Source: SIAQ01 sp963767835
GTDB lineage: Bacteria; Planctomycetota; Planctomycetia; Gemmatales; Gemmataceae
Assembly (NCBI GenBank): GCA_963767835.1
Contig: CAVYFY010000015.1
Coordinates: 186,001-250,000, forward strand
Length of the DNA stretch: 64,000 bases
Direction: 5' to 3'
The first letter of the stretch is position 1. Every line of letters starts with the position of its first letter. Positions 54,801 to 63,078 of the stretch are shown in pieces. A model generated the notes under the pieces. It made no database searches. It saw nothing but the letters and a program-made list of their open reading frames with translations, and had not been told where the DNA came from. Made by a program: the position numbers and the translations under genes.

Positions 54801-56750
54801 AGCGGGCCTCGTCCTGAATCTGCGCCATCGCCTGGACGATGTCGGACATGGTCTTTTGCTCAAAGCGGGCTTGCCCCATGAGGTTCTTGTAAAGCCGGAA
54901 CTGCGCTTCGACGCGGTCCTCGAAGGTTTTGCGCTCTTGCTCGCGGACGATGTTCGATTGAGTGACGGCCGCGGCGGCGATCTCGTTTTGCTTATTCAGC
55001 TTCAAGCGTTGCACCTGCACGGCGGAATCGCGCAGCGAGGTTTGCAGACGGGTGCTCAGGGCATCGCGGATGCGAACGCCGAGGTCGGGGTGGTCCTTGA
55101 CGCGGTTGAGCAAATTGCGCAGCGTGTCAAGGGCGCCGTCGGGGTCGGCCCGGAGATCGCGATTGGCCTGGCGGATGGCGTCTTCAACGGCCTGGGTGAT
55201 TTTTTGCTCCTCGACCGCCTGGCGATCGCGCGCTTCCTTGAGGAGGTTTTCCGGAGCGATGATCGGTTGCTTCGGATCGACGGCCGGCTTTTTCGGCGCC
55301 TTGTCGTCATCGGCGATCTGCTCGAGATCGACTTTGACCCATTGATTTTTACCGTCCACGACCTGGAGTTGGTCCACTTTGCCGCGTTTTTGCAGTTCCT
55401 TGCGGATCATGTCTTTGTTGAGCGTGCCGTCCTTGAGGCGATCGACGATCTTGATGCCGGCGGCGGCCTGGCCGTCGTCCGGCGACAGGACGCGCACCTG
55501 CTCGAAGATGCGGCGGGCGGCGTCAAGCTTGCCGTCTTCCAGCGCGAGCTCGGCGCTCTCCATGAATTCGTTGTGCTGCAAGCGGGTTTGCTCAAACGCG
55601 AACATCAAGGCGCGATCGGCACGCAGCACGGCCGGGCTCTCCTTCGCCTTGGCCCATTGCTCCACCAGGCTGACCAGGAAGTAGTTGTCGAGATTGGCCG
55701 GCAGCAACGGTTCGGCGACCTTGACGGCGCTCGTTCCCTTCTGACCGGCGACCACGCCGGTGATGGTGTAATCGAGCTGCTTGGCGATCTTCTTCATGCG
55801 GCCCACAACAAGGGTCGGCGAATCGGACCGCAGCGGCGGCAAGTCGCTCGGACAGATATTCGTGACATCGGCCGGCAGTTTCAGCCTGGCGGAATACAGC
55901 ACCGGGCCATTGAATGCTTCCTCATAGCGATTCAGAGCATCGGGGAGCTTCTCTGCCTCGACGCGCGTGCGCAGGACGATGCCGCCCGTGGCGTTGGCCA
56001 GGCCGTGCAGGTTGGTCGGCCCCGTTTTGTCGTTGGGCTGGATGCCGAGCGGAACGGGGAAGAACGCGATCTTGCGCTCGACCATCTTGCGGGCGATGGC
56101 CTGGCGCTCGGTTTCGGTCATCGGGTTGAACGTGCTTTGGCCGTCGCCGAGGAAGAGGATGATGCGCTGACGTTCCTTGGAATCGTCAAAGGAGCGAATG
56201 GCTTCGGCCAGGGCGTTTTTCAGATCGGTGGTCCCCATGGGCGTTTCTTTTTCGTGATATTGCTTGAGGGCCTCTTTGAGACGTCCTCCTTCGGCTCTAT
56301 CCTTGGCAAGGAGGAAATCCTTGGTGAGATTCTTGGTCGCCTTGGGTTCGTTGACCGTCCACAGGCTGATGCGGTCGGAAACCTTGGCTGTTTGGATGAT
56401 GGCGTCGGCGACCTGGTGGCCGGCGATCCAGGGGCGCCGGCTTGCGAAGCGGCGGTGGAGAGCATGATGAGATAATCGCGAGGCCGGGCTGGCGCCGGGT
56501 CGAGCTTGGGCTGAAGTTGCAAGGCGAAATAAGCATCGCCCTTGAGCGGCTGGTAGGTTTGCACGCCATTGACGGCGAAGCGGGAATCGCCCGCCTCGGC
56601 CAGCTGACTCGTTTTCCCGGCTGGGGTGATTTGCGGCGTCGTGCCCGTGCCGGCGGCCTTCTTGCCCGATTGCCCTTGCAACGACGATGAAATCCATGCG
56701 GCCACGCCCACGAACGCGAGGACGGCAAGCAGACGACGCAACCTGGTCAT
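51837..56750 (-). CDS. Giant exported VWA/STN/TPR protein with Met-Ala-Gly repeats, two frame breaks
   Basis: Repaired, this is a protein of about 1640 residues. From ATG 56750 the signal peptide is MTRLRRLLAVLAFVGVAAWI. A VWA-like domain starts DYLIMLSTAASQAG (metal site degenerate). The frame breaks at a C4 run near 56431 and continues WIAGHQVADAIIQTAKVSDR to RIILFLGDGQSTFNPMTETE. Coiled-coil and TPR-like regions follow, then an STN-like domain (KAALEFFSDKYGLPILVDKE, IRIYPVGDLVIPI). A stretch of about 120 residues of Met/Ala/Gly repeats (plus strand 53764-54129) comes next. The second break near 52911 joins SGIALDPSDAQGFMQ to AARAMADRSQFDRALAFCKQ. The C-terminus is secreted-type and Gly/Ser-rich. 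It shares its STN-like domain with the protein at 3688. A periplasmic or surface complex is inferred. Confidence 0.75.
53764..54129. repeat. 48-bp tandem repeat coding MGMPAMGM(A/G)GMAGMAG
   Basis: Five near-identical 48-base units (16 codons: GMPAMGMAGMAGMAGM) are followed by nine copies of a 9-base MAG unit. The reverse strand is rich in CCGGCCAT. Copy number likely varies between strains. Confidence 0.85.
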
Positions 56751-56942
56751 AGTGCAAATCCCCTCTGAAATGAGCCGGCGGAGCGCCTGTGATGTGGCCC
56801 AGCGCGACTTCCAACAGCCATTGTAATGGACGCGACGACGCAATTGCCAGCGGATTTTTCGAAAATCCTTGCCCAGTCAACCCTTGAAGCCTGTTCCCAC
56901 CCTCGGAAGTTCGCTACAACCGCTTCGTTCGGCCGTGGATTT

Positions 56943-57028
56943 CGTTTAGCCCCGCCGCGCAGAGGCGGGCGCTGGGCGAGTCGCCCGTTGGAATCGGGCC
57001 GCCCGCCTCTGCGCGGCGGGGCTAAACG
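56943..57028. repeat. Perfect 28-bp inverted repeat with GTTTAGC edges
   Basis: CGTTTAGCCCCGCCGCGCAG and on (56943-56970) is exactly complementary to 57001-57028. Between them are 30 bases with a small GGGCGAGTCGCCC palindrome. It lies in the 371-base divergent spacer between the giant VWA gene and the manA-like gene, where I see no other element. Confidence 0.88.
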
Positions 57029-57121
57029 GCTTGACCGCGAAGAGGGCGATCTGTTATACCCAAAACGCCGAGTTTTCGGCGACTTGCGCGAGTTTTCAGA
57101 ATTCTTTTTCCCGCGAAATCG

Positions 57122-58327
57122 ATGCATTCCACACTCCGCCAACCGCTGCGCTTCGAGCCCTTCTTTCGGCCCATGATCTGGGGCGGCCGGCGCTTCACGC
57201 GCTTCCTTGGTAAAAACCTCCCCACGCCGGCGTCCTACGGCGAATCGTGGGAAGTCAGCGATCACGTGCTGCATTCCAGCCGGCTGGCGACGGCGAGCGG
57301 ATTCAGCGTCAGCCTGCGTGGACTGATGATGGAGCAGAGACGCGATTTGCTTGGACCCGCCGCCGAACGCTTTGCCGTCTTCCCCTGGCTCTTCAAATGG
57401 CTGGACACCAACGATTGGCTTTCCGTGCAAGTCCACCCCGATAAAGAACAGGCCAAGACCGAGGCGTGGTACATTCTCGATGCCACCCCTCAGGCTCGCA
57501 TCCATGCGGGACTCAAGCCCGGCATCGGCCCACAGCAATTGCGCGACGCCTTGCAAGCCGGCAACATCGCCGCGTGCCTGCATTCCTTCGCGCCGAAGGC
57601 CGGCGATTTCGTCTTTCTGCCGGCCGGCACGGTGCATGCCGTCGGCGGCGGCGTGCTGTTGGCGGAGATTCAGCAAACCAGCGACGCGACTTTTCGCCTG
57701 TTCGACTGGAACCGCGTGGACGCCTCAGGCCAGCCGCGCGCGTTGCATGTGGAAGAAGCATTCGCCTGCATCGACTGGAAGCAAGGCCCGATTGAACCGA
57801 TTGGCAACGACGGGGGCGCTTGCCAAGGGCTGGTGGCGTGCCCCTATTTCGAAATCGAGCGGCGTTCGTGGGTCACATCCGCGGAACTGGGTGGCGCAGG
57901 ACGATTGCAAGCCTTGATCGTCATCGACGGACGCGGCCGATTCGCCAACGGGGAGTATTTTTTGCCGGGTGATGTATGGATTCTGCCCGCCACGATGCCG
58001 GCGATGACATTCTCGCTGGACGCGCCGCTGGCGGGGCTGTTGTGCTCGCTGCCCTTTGCCGCCTTTGGCGAGCGTCGGGGCGTAAGCCCGACGTGTGGAC
58101 CACACGAACCCATACGAATCCACGTCGGGCTTACGCCCCGACGCTCGCCGTTGAATCCCTATGCTCCGGATCATGCACATCAACGATTATCCCGCGGACG
58201 CCGGCGGCGGCGCCGAAATCGTCATGGGTCGGACCATCACGCTGTTACGGCAACACGGAACGACCACGGAAACATTCACGAGCGCCAATCTCGCCTCATC
58301 CCGGCTCACGCCGTGGCACTACATTGA
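57122..58327 (+). CDS. Mannose-6-phosphate isomerase-like protein, 3' end replaced by a palindrome
   Basis: This cupin-type phosphomannose isomerase interconverts mannose-6-P and fructose-6-P. Motifs are FFRPMIWGGRRF (about 14-25), WLSVQVHPDKEQAKTEAWYI (zinc His and Glu) near 99-118, and FLPAGTVHAVGGGVLLAEIQ near 165-185. The natural protein should end near LLCSLPFAAF (about 315). There a 29-bp-arm palindrome (58067-58149) removes the stop, and the frame continues for 86 codons through the repeat and 167 bases into the next gene. The last ~85 residues are therefore not native. The next gene is a glycosyltransferase, consistent with mannose use in glycan synthesis. Confidence 0.82.
   Translation: MHSTLRQPLRFEPFFRPMIWGGRRFTRFLGKNLPTPASYGESWEVSDHVLHSSRLATASGFSVSLRGLMMEQRRDLLGPAAERFAVFPWLFKWLDTNDWLSVQVHPDKEQAKTEAWYILDATPQARIHAGLKPGIGPQQLRDALQAGNIAACLHSFAPKAGDFVFLPAGTVHAVGGGVLLAEIQQTSDATFRLFDWNRVDASGQPRALHVEEAFACIDWKQGPIEPIGNDGGACQGLVACPYFEIERRSWVTSAELGGAGRLQALIVIDGRGRFANGEYFLPGDVWILPATMPAMTFSLDAPLAGLLCSLPFAAFGERRGVSPTCGPHEPIRIHVGLTPRRSPLNPYAPDHAHQRLSRGRRRRRRNRHGSDHHAVTATRNDHGNIHERQSRLIPAHAVALH
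58067..58149. repeat. Perfect 29-bp inverted repeat at the end of the manA-like gene
   Basis: GGCGAGCGTCGGGGCGTAAG and on (58067-58095) is exactly complementary to 58121-58149, with 25 bases between. It covers the expected stop region of the manA-like gene and the upstream region of the glycosyltransferase gene. Confidence 0.9.
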
Positions 58328-59363
58328 CAACGCGCCGGCACGCCGGGCCTTGGCGGAAAAGCTGACCGCGTTTCAGCCCGATGTCGTCCATTTGCATAAT
58401 TTCTATCATGTCCTGTCGCCAGGCATCCTCGCCACGCTCGCGGACTTCAAGTGGCGTCGGCCCTTGCGCGTCGTGATGACCGCCCACGATTATCATCTGG
58501 CCTGCCCGAATTCCGGCGGCAGCTGGTTTCGCTTCTTGAGTGGACGCCGCGAAGTCATCGATCCGCACCGGCTCGCATCCCCTGACTATCTTTTCACTCG
58601 CTGGTGGGACGAGCGCAGCACGTTGCATTCGTTCTTGAAGCTCGCCCAGCACGCATGGAACTATCGCTTGGGTGGGCGGCATGAGGTCATTGATCTGGTA
58701 GCCTGTCCGAGCCGATTCGTGCAACGGGCGCTGGAGCCCTTGGGTCTGCCGACGATCTGGTTGCCGCACCCGGCGCCGCCAATGCCAACGCGCATCATCG
58801 AACGAGCGCCGCCGCTGCACTTTGTCTTCGCGGGGCGCATGGAGCCGGAGAAGGGGCTGTATGAGTTGCTTGCCGACTGGCCTGCGGAATATCCGGCTCG
58901 GCTCACGATCATCGGCGCCGGCGCGGATTTGCCGCGCTGCCGGGAAATCTGCGCCGCCCGAGGACTCGGCGAGTGCGTCGAATTCGTCGGCCGACTGCCG
59001 CACGCCGAGGCGCTGGAGCGCATTGCCGCGGCACACGTGCTGGTGCAGCCGTCGCGCGTGCTGGAGACGTATGGCTTGACGCTGATCGAAGCGCTGGCGA
59101 TGGGGACGAACCTACTCGCCGCCGACCGTGGGGCAGCCCGTGAGGTCTGCGCGGATGCCGGCGTCGGCTTTCTCTACGAACTCGATGATCCGCGCAGCCT
59201 GGCGGCCCAGCTCGAAGCGATTCGGCAACGATTCGACGCCGGCACGCTCAACCGCTTTGATGTCGCCGATTTCCTTGAGCAGCGCAGCGAGGAACGCCAT
59301 ATCGAGGCGCTGTTGCAGGTTTATCAGAAACGGCCGGCGTTCACGCTGCGCAAGGCATCTTGA
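58161..59363 (+). CDS. Glycosyltransferase family 4
   Basis: This 400-residue GT-B retaining glycosyltransferase starts MLRIMHINDYPADAGGGAEI with the Gly-rich acceptor loop. It continues DVVHLHNFYHVLSPG, then HFVFAGRMEPEKGLYELLAD (donor domain start) and ETYGLTLIEALAMG, the E-x7-E motif of family 4. It probably transfers a sugar to a lipid or glycan precursor; donor unknown. No ribosome site is seen before ATG 58161, which follows the palindrome, so it may be poorly or independently translated. The manA-like neighbour suggests GDP-mannose or related sugars. Confidence 0.87.
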   Translation: MLRIMHINDYPADAGGGAEIVMGRTITLLRQHGTTTETFTSANLASSRLTPWHYIDNAPARRALAEKLTAFQPDVVHLHNFYHVLSPGILATLADFKWRRPLRVVMTAHDYHLACPNSGGSWFRFLSGRREVIDPHRLASPDYLFTRWWDERSTLHSFLKLAQHAWNYRLGGRHEVIDLVACPSRFVQRALEPLGLPTIWLPHPAPPMPTRIIERAPPLHFVFAGRMEPEKGLYELLADWPAEYPARLTIIGAGADLPRCREICAARGLGECVEFVGRLPHAEALERIAAAHVLVQPSRVLETYGLTLIEALAMGTNLLAADRGAAREVCADAGVGFLYELDDPRSLAAQLEAIRQRFDAGTLNRFDVADFLEQRSEERHIEALLQVYQKRPAFTLRKAS

Positions 59364-59365
59364 AT

Positions 59366-60472
59366 TCACTTCCCCTCGTTTTCCCGCGCCAGTTCCCTGA
59401 GAAAATCGAGTGCCTCATCGACGGTCCCGACGATAGCGCCGCGCACGCGCCCTTGCGTGTCGAGTTCGCGCAGCAGCATCAGATCCTCGAAATGCTCCGA
59501 CGCTTCCAGGAAGCGCCGCATCCGCGCTCCGAGCGTGCCGGCCTTGTACGCCAGCGCGTCCATGTGATGCTCGATCAGGAATTGCGTTCGCTCGGTGATG
59601 AGCCCTTCCAGCATTTGCAGTGCCGCCGCCACGTGGTCATGCGGATCGATTCCTTTGCCGACATCGTGCAAAAGGGCCGCCAGAAGAAATTCCTCGTCAT
59701 AGGGCCGGGCATCGCGGGCCAACTCGAAAACCTGCAAGAGATGATACTGCACATCCCCTTCCGGATGATGCTTCGCCGACTGCTGCACGCTCTCCAAAGG
59801 CAACAGCAGCACACGGAAAACCGCGTAGGCATCAGTCTCGACCTCCTGCTCCTTCAAGCCCGCTTCCAGATCAAGATCGGGATATTCGCGCACAAGCATC
59901 TCCTCCAGCTCGGCAATCGACGCCCGTTCGATCGCCTTGCCGGTGATCGAGCTTTTGAAGACGTAATGGGCCTTGTCCTCGTCATAGACGGTCAACTCGA
60001 AATTGAAGCGGTCTAAGACGTGAATGTGCGTGAACACGCGCGATTCCTGGAACTTGGTGATCGCCTTGCGTTCCACATCGAACTGGTAGCCTTCGTTTTC
60101 GAGGATGTCGGTGACGAGCCCGGCGCTGTTGCTGAAGACATGGATGTCGATGTCGGAGCCCTTGCGGATGTGCCCCGTCATCACGCTGCCGATGAGGCGT
60201 GGCTTGAACGGACGCAAGAGGCGCATCATGGCGAGAGCGGCAAGGCGCATTTCCTTGAGATTGGCGGTACGCTTGTCGCCTTCGTGCAATCGGGCAAAGA
60301 GCTGGATTTGATCGCGGATTTCGCTGTTAGAAGGCAGATCGGACGGCTTGACATGGCCGCGGCACAGCCTCTTGGCGGCCTTGCGCTTGGCGGTGAAGTA
60401 CTCGGTTTCGACCCGCGCATACATGAGCCGGGCGGCTTCGAGGGCGATGGCCTGACGGAGTTTGTGGTCCAT
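59366..60472 (-). CDS. Nucleotidyltransferase-HD domain protein
   Basis: The product is 368 residues. Residues 80-180 hold a nucleotidyltransferase-like fold with GSVMTGHIRKGSDIDIHVF (G-S and D-x-D metal site). Residues 225-330 hold an HD phosphohydrolase domain with LLAALLHDVGKGIDPHDHVA and EHHMDALAYKAG. The fusion recalls poly(A) polymerase/tRNA-processing or GlnD-type proteins, but the sensor domains are absent. ATG 60472 is taken although GAAAGGA is directly next to it. Its end lies two bases from the glycosyltransferase stop (converging). Confidence 0.75.
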   Translation of the reverse strand: MDHKLRQAIALEAARLMYARVETEYFTAKRKAAKRLCRGHVKPSDLPSNSEIRDQIQLFARLHEGDKRTANLKEMRLAALAMMRLLRPFKPRLIGSVMTGHIRKGSDIDIHVFSNSAGLVTDILENEGYQFDVERKAITKFQESRVFTHIHVLDRFNFELTVYDEDKAHYVFKSSITGKAIERASIAELEEMLVREYPDLDLEAGLKEQEVETDAYAVFRVLLLPLESVQQSAKHHPEGDVQYHLLQVFELARDARPYDEEFLLAALLHDVGKGIDPHDHVAAALQMLEGLITERTQFLIEHHMDALAYKAGTLGARMRRFLEASEHFEDLMLLRELDTQGRVRGAIVGTVDEALDFLRELARENEGK

Positions 60473-60579
60473 TCCTTTCAAGCGCCGATATTGTAACGCC
60501 CCATCAATGCGGCGCGGGGGCGGTGCTTGTACTTTAGCGTGTGCGGAAGTCCTGTCAAGCGCTTGCGATCCCAGTGTGG

Positions 60580-61035
60580 TCACGCCGGGTTCGCTCGCCG
60601 CACGGCATTGATCGCTTCGTCGAGCTTGGAGAGGAAGCGGGAGCGGTCCTTGGGCGTCATCGGAGCGGGGCCGCCGGTGACGACGCCGTCTTGCCGCAGC
60701 GCCGACATGAGTTCGCGCATGGCCAGAGCGGAGCCGATGTCGCTTTCAGTGAAGGGGTTGCCGCGCGGATCGAGCACACGCGCCGAGTTGATGAGGCAGC
60801 GGGCGGCCAGCGGGATGTCGGCCGTGATGACGATGTCCCCCTGCCCGGCCCGCTCGGCAACCCAGTCATCGACTTCGCCGAAACCCACGCATTCGACCAT
60901 TTCGATCAGCGCGTCAGCCGGCGTCCGCATGGTACTGCGGGCAACCACCAGCACACGCATCTCATAACGCCGGGCGACGCGATACACTTCCTCCTTGACC
61001 GGGCAAGCGTCCGCATCAACATAAATGGTCAGCAT
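60580..61035 (-). CDS. YaiI/YqxD family protein (DUF188)
   Basis: This 151-residue protein is of the DUF188/YaiI family, PIN-like fold. It starts MLTIYVDADACPVKEEVYRV. WVAERAGQGDIVITADIPLA (about 75-95) has the conserved Asp residues, and the end is RSRFLSKLDEAINAVRRANP. A nuclease role is suspected but not proven for the family. ATG 61035 gives the canonical start; frames extending upstream are not family-like. Confidence 0.85.
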   Translation of the reverse strand: MLTIYVDADACPVKEEVYRVARRYEMRVLVVARSTMRTPADALIEMVECVGFGEVDDWVAERAGQGDIVITADIPLAARCLINSARVLDPRGNPFTESDIGSALAMRELMSALRQDGVVTGGPAPMTPKDRSRFLSKLDEAINAVRRANPA

Positions 61036-61163
61036 GGAAGGCAGCCTTCCCGAATAAATGCGGGGCGTCTGGTGGTGCGCGGCCTTGAGTCGTGACACCT
61101 GCAATAGTACCCAACACGCTGAAGCACCACAAGATCGCGGCGCGTGGGCGCGTGGCCTGGTGA

Positions 61164-61193
61164 TTGCATTGGGATGCGGGGCGTAAGTATAAT
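61164..61193 (+). promoter_or_regulatory. Sigma-70 type promoter
   Basis: TTGCAT (61164-61169), 18 bases, TATAAT (61188-61193). It would start transcription near 61200, about 30 bases before the ATG at 61230, for the DUF5678/retropepsin/amidohydrolase set. Confidence 0.6.
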
Positions 61194-61229
61194 GCAACGG
61201 GATCCAAAATCGCTCAACCGGAGGATGCT

Positions 61230-61484
61230 ATGACGGACATGACCCCGATTCAGCAACTCAATCGCGAGCTTGCTGACAAGGTGCTCGATGATGCAAAGCG
61301 CGATCCGCAAGCCTACCCCGCTAGGTACGTCGGCATCGCCAATGGCAAGGTTGTCGCCGCTACGGACCACCTGGACGAGCTTGTGCGAAGTTTGCGCGCG
61401 GCGGAGCCTGATCCCGCCAATACGTTCTGGGTCGAGATCGGTCGCGATTACAGCATGGTTTGCGAAATCTGGGAGGTTTCATGA
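61230..61484 (+). CDS. DUF5678-like small protein
   Basis: The 84-residue product starts MTDMTPIQQLNRELADKVLD and has YPARYVGIANGKVVAATDHL (about 33-52) and FWVEIGRDYSMVCEIWEVS. The YPG.YVGI..GKVVA..D pattern is the DUF5678 core. CCGGAGGA precedes the ATG. Its stop overlaps the start of the next gene (ATGA), so both are translated together. Such proteins often neighbour a retropepsin-like gene, as here. Function unknown. Confidence 0.72.
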   Translation: MTDMTPIQQLNRELADKVLDDAKRDPQAYPARYVGIANGKVVAATDHLDELVRSLRAAEPDPANTFWVEIGRDYSMVCEIWEVS

Positions 61485-61882
61485 TCGCCCGCGCCCTAGT
61501 TCCGCTGCTGCATGGCCGACCCTGCATCGAGGTTGTTCTAACGCTGGCCCAAGGTGGCCAAAAAGTGACGCGCACCCTCTTAGCCGATACCGGGGCGGGC
61601 GCGGTACACGACCCGTTCGAGCTGATCCTGGATGAAGTGGACTGCCTGTTATGCGGAGGAAGCCCCACGAAAATGGTTTCCCTCGGCGGCGCTTACTCCG
61701 GTCTGCATCCGGTCTACGCCATTCCGGTCGAAATCCTCCAACTCAATTTCCTCGGCAGCTTGGCAGTAGTTGGCGTCGCCATTCCTCCGTCAGGTTTTGA
61801 CGGCATCGCCTGCCCTCACTTTCTCAATCGCTTCACCTACGGCAACTTCGGCGACCCGAATCAGTTTGGGCTGGAGCAATGA
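61481..61882 (+). CDS. Retropepsin-like aspartic protease domain protein
   Basis: The 133-residue product has the aspartate motif LADTGAGAVHDPF (about 34-46; DTGA as in retropepsins) and a flap-like SLGGAYSGLHPVYAIPVEIL. A single Asp per chain means it would work as a dimer. ATG overlaps the preceding stop (ATGA) and its own stop overlaps the start of the amidohydrolase, so the three genes are coupled. GGGAGG lies upstream of its ATG. Whether the pair cleaves proteins or only binds is unknown. Confidence 0.75.
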   Translation: MIARALVPLLHGRPCIEVVLTLAQGGQKVTRTLLADTGAGAVHDPFELILDEVDCLLCGGSPTKMVSLGGAYSGLHPVYAIPVEILQLNFLGSLAVVGVAIPPSGFDGIACPHFLNRFTYGNFGDPNQFGLEQ

Positions 61883-63072
61883 TGTCGCCGGCACAAGAAC
61901 TCACCTATGGCGCCCGCTGGATCTTTCCGATCGATGCGCCGCCGCTCGAACGGGGGACAATCACAATCCGCGCAGAAAGGATCGTTTCTGTCGAGCCACA
62001 CGGAACGCGACAGCCGGATTTCGACCTGGGCAACGTCGCGACTCTGCCCGGCTTCGTCAACGCGCACACGCATCTCGACCTGACCGGGGCGCGCGGGTTG
62101 TGCCCCCCCTGCCCCGATTTCACGCAATGGCTGCGGCAAGTGATCGCATTTCGCCGCACGAGAACGCCGGATCAGGTACAGGCCGACATTGCCGCGGGGT
62201 TGGCAGAGGCGCTGCGTTTCGGCACGACGCTGATCGGCGACATCGCGGCGAGCGGGGCACGCTGGACGCTGTTGTCCGATCATGATGGCCGGTTGGTCGT
62301 CTTTCTCGAACTGCTCGGCCTCACCGCGAGCCGAGCCGAGCAAGGCCTGCAAGGCGCCGCGGAATGGCTGGATCAGTCGCCGACGAGAAACCGCGTCGCC
62401 GGGCTCAGTCCGCACGCACCATATTCGGTGCGGCGCACGGTTTATGAATCGCTCAGCATGAAAACGTCGCCGATTGCAACGCACCTTGCCGAGAGCCAAG
62501 CGGAAATGGAACTATTGCAGTCGCACACGGGTCGGCTCGTTGATTTTTTGAAGGAATTGAACGTCTGGGACCCGACCGGCGTGGTTGCCGATCCGCTCGA
62601 TGTGATACGCATGTTGCCGCGCGGCATCTTCGTCCACTGCAACTATCTCGATCCCGCAACGCCGTTCTTGCCAACACAGACCATCGTCATCTGCCCGCGC
62701 ACGCACGCCGCCTTCGGCCATCCGCATCATCCGTTCCCGCAGTTTTTGCAGCGTGGTGTGCGCGTCGCGCTCGGCACCGATAGCCTCGCGTCCAACCCCG
62801 ATCTCGACATCCTTGCCGAAGCGCGCTTCCTGCGCCGGCATTATCCCGAAGTCGCGCCAGCGATGTTGCTGCGCATGTTGACGCTGAACGGCGCCGAGGC
62901 GCTCGGTTTCGACGGCATCACCGGCAGCCTCACGCCGGGCAAGTCGGCCGATCTCGTGGTGCTACCATTGCCGAATGACGATCGCAGCGACCCGCATGAT
63001 CTCGTGCTTGATTCGACGCTGCCCGTGGAGCGCGTCATGTTCCGCGGCGAATGGGTCGCCGCCTTTCGATAG
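61879..63072 (+). CDS. Amidohydrolase family protein (chlorohydrolase/deaminase type)
   Basis: This 397-residue metal hydrolase of the TrzN/SsnA/aminodeoxyfutalosine deaminase group carries PGFVNAHTHLDLTG (H62 and H64), GLSPHAPYSV (His near 177), THLAESQAEMEL (His and Glu near 198-202) and ALGTDSLASNPDL (catalytic Asp near 302). Deamination of an aminopurine or aminodeoxyfutalosine is the likely chemistry. In organisms using the futalosine route it would be MqnX, but no mqn gene is here. It starts by ATGA overlap with the retropepsin gene. Confidence 0.8.
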   Translation: MMSPAQELTYGARWIFPIDAPPLERGTITIRAERIVSVEPHGTRQPDFDLGNVATLPGFVNAHTHLDLTGARGLCPPCPDFTQWLRQVIAFRRTRTPDQVQADIAAGLAEALRFGTTLIGDIAASGARWTLLSDHDGRLVVFLELLGLTASRAEQGLQGAAEWLDQSPTRNRVAGLSPHAPYSVRRTVYESLSMKTSPIATHLAESQAEMELLQSHTGRLVDFLKELNVWDPTGVVADPLDVIRMLPRGIFVHCNYLDPATPFLPTQTIVICPRTHAAFGHPHHPFPQFLQRGVRVALGTDSLASNPDLDILAEARFLRRHYPEVAPAMLLRMLTLNGAEALGFDGITGSLTPGKSADLVVLPLPNDDRSDPHDLVLDSTLPVERVMFRGEWVAAFR

Positions 63073-63078
63073 GCGGCG

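Noticed and set aside
52897..56475. Very long plus-strand open frame (over 1190 codons) with His/Ala/Gly repeats opposite the giant VWA gene
   Set aside because: It is the antisense of a well-formed exported protein; its His-rich stretch is the reverse of the Met-Ala-Gly array. High GC leaves the antisense frame open. No ribosome site.
57122..58327. C-terminal 85 residues of the manA-like frame as a real domain
   Set aside because: They are translations of a palindrome and of the next gene in another frame.
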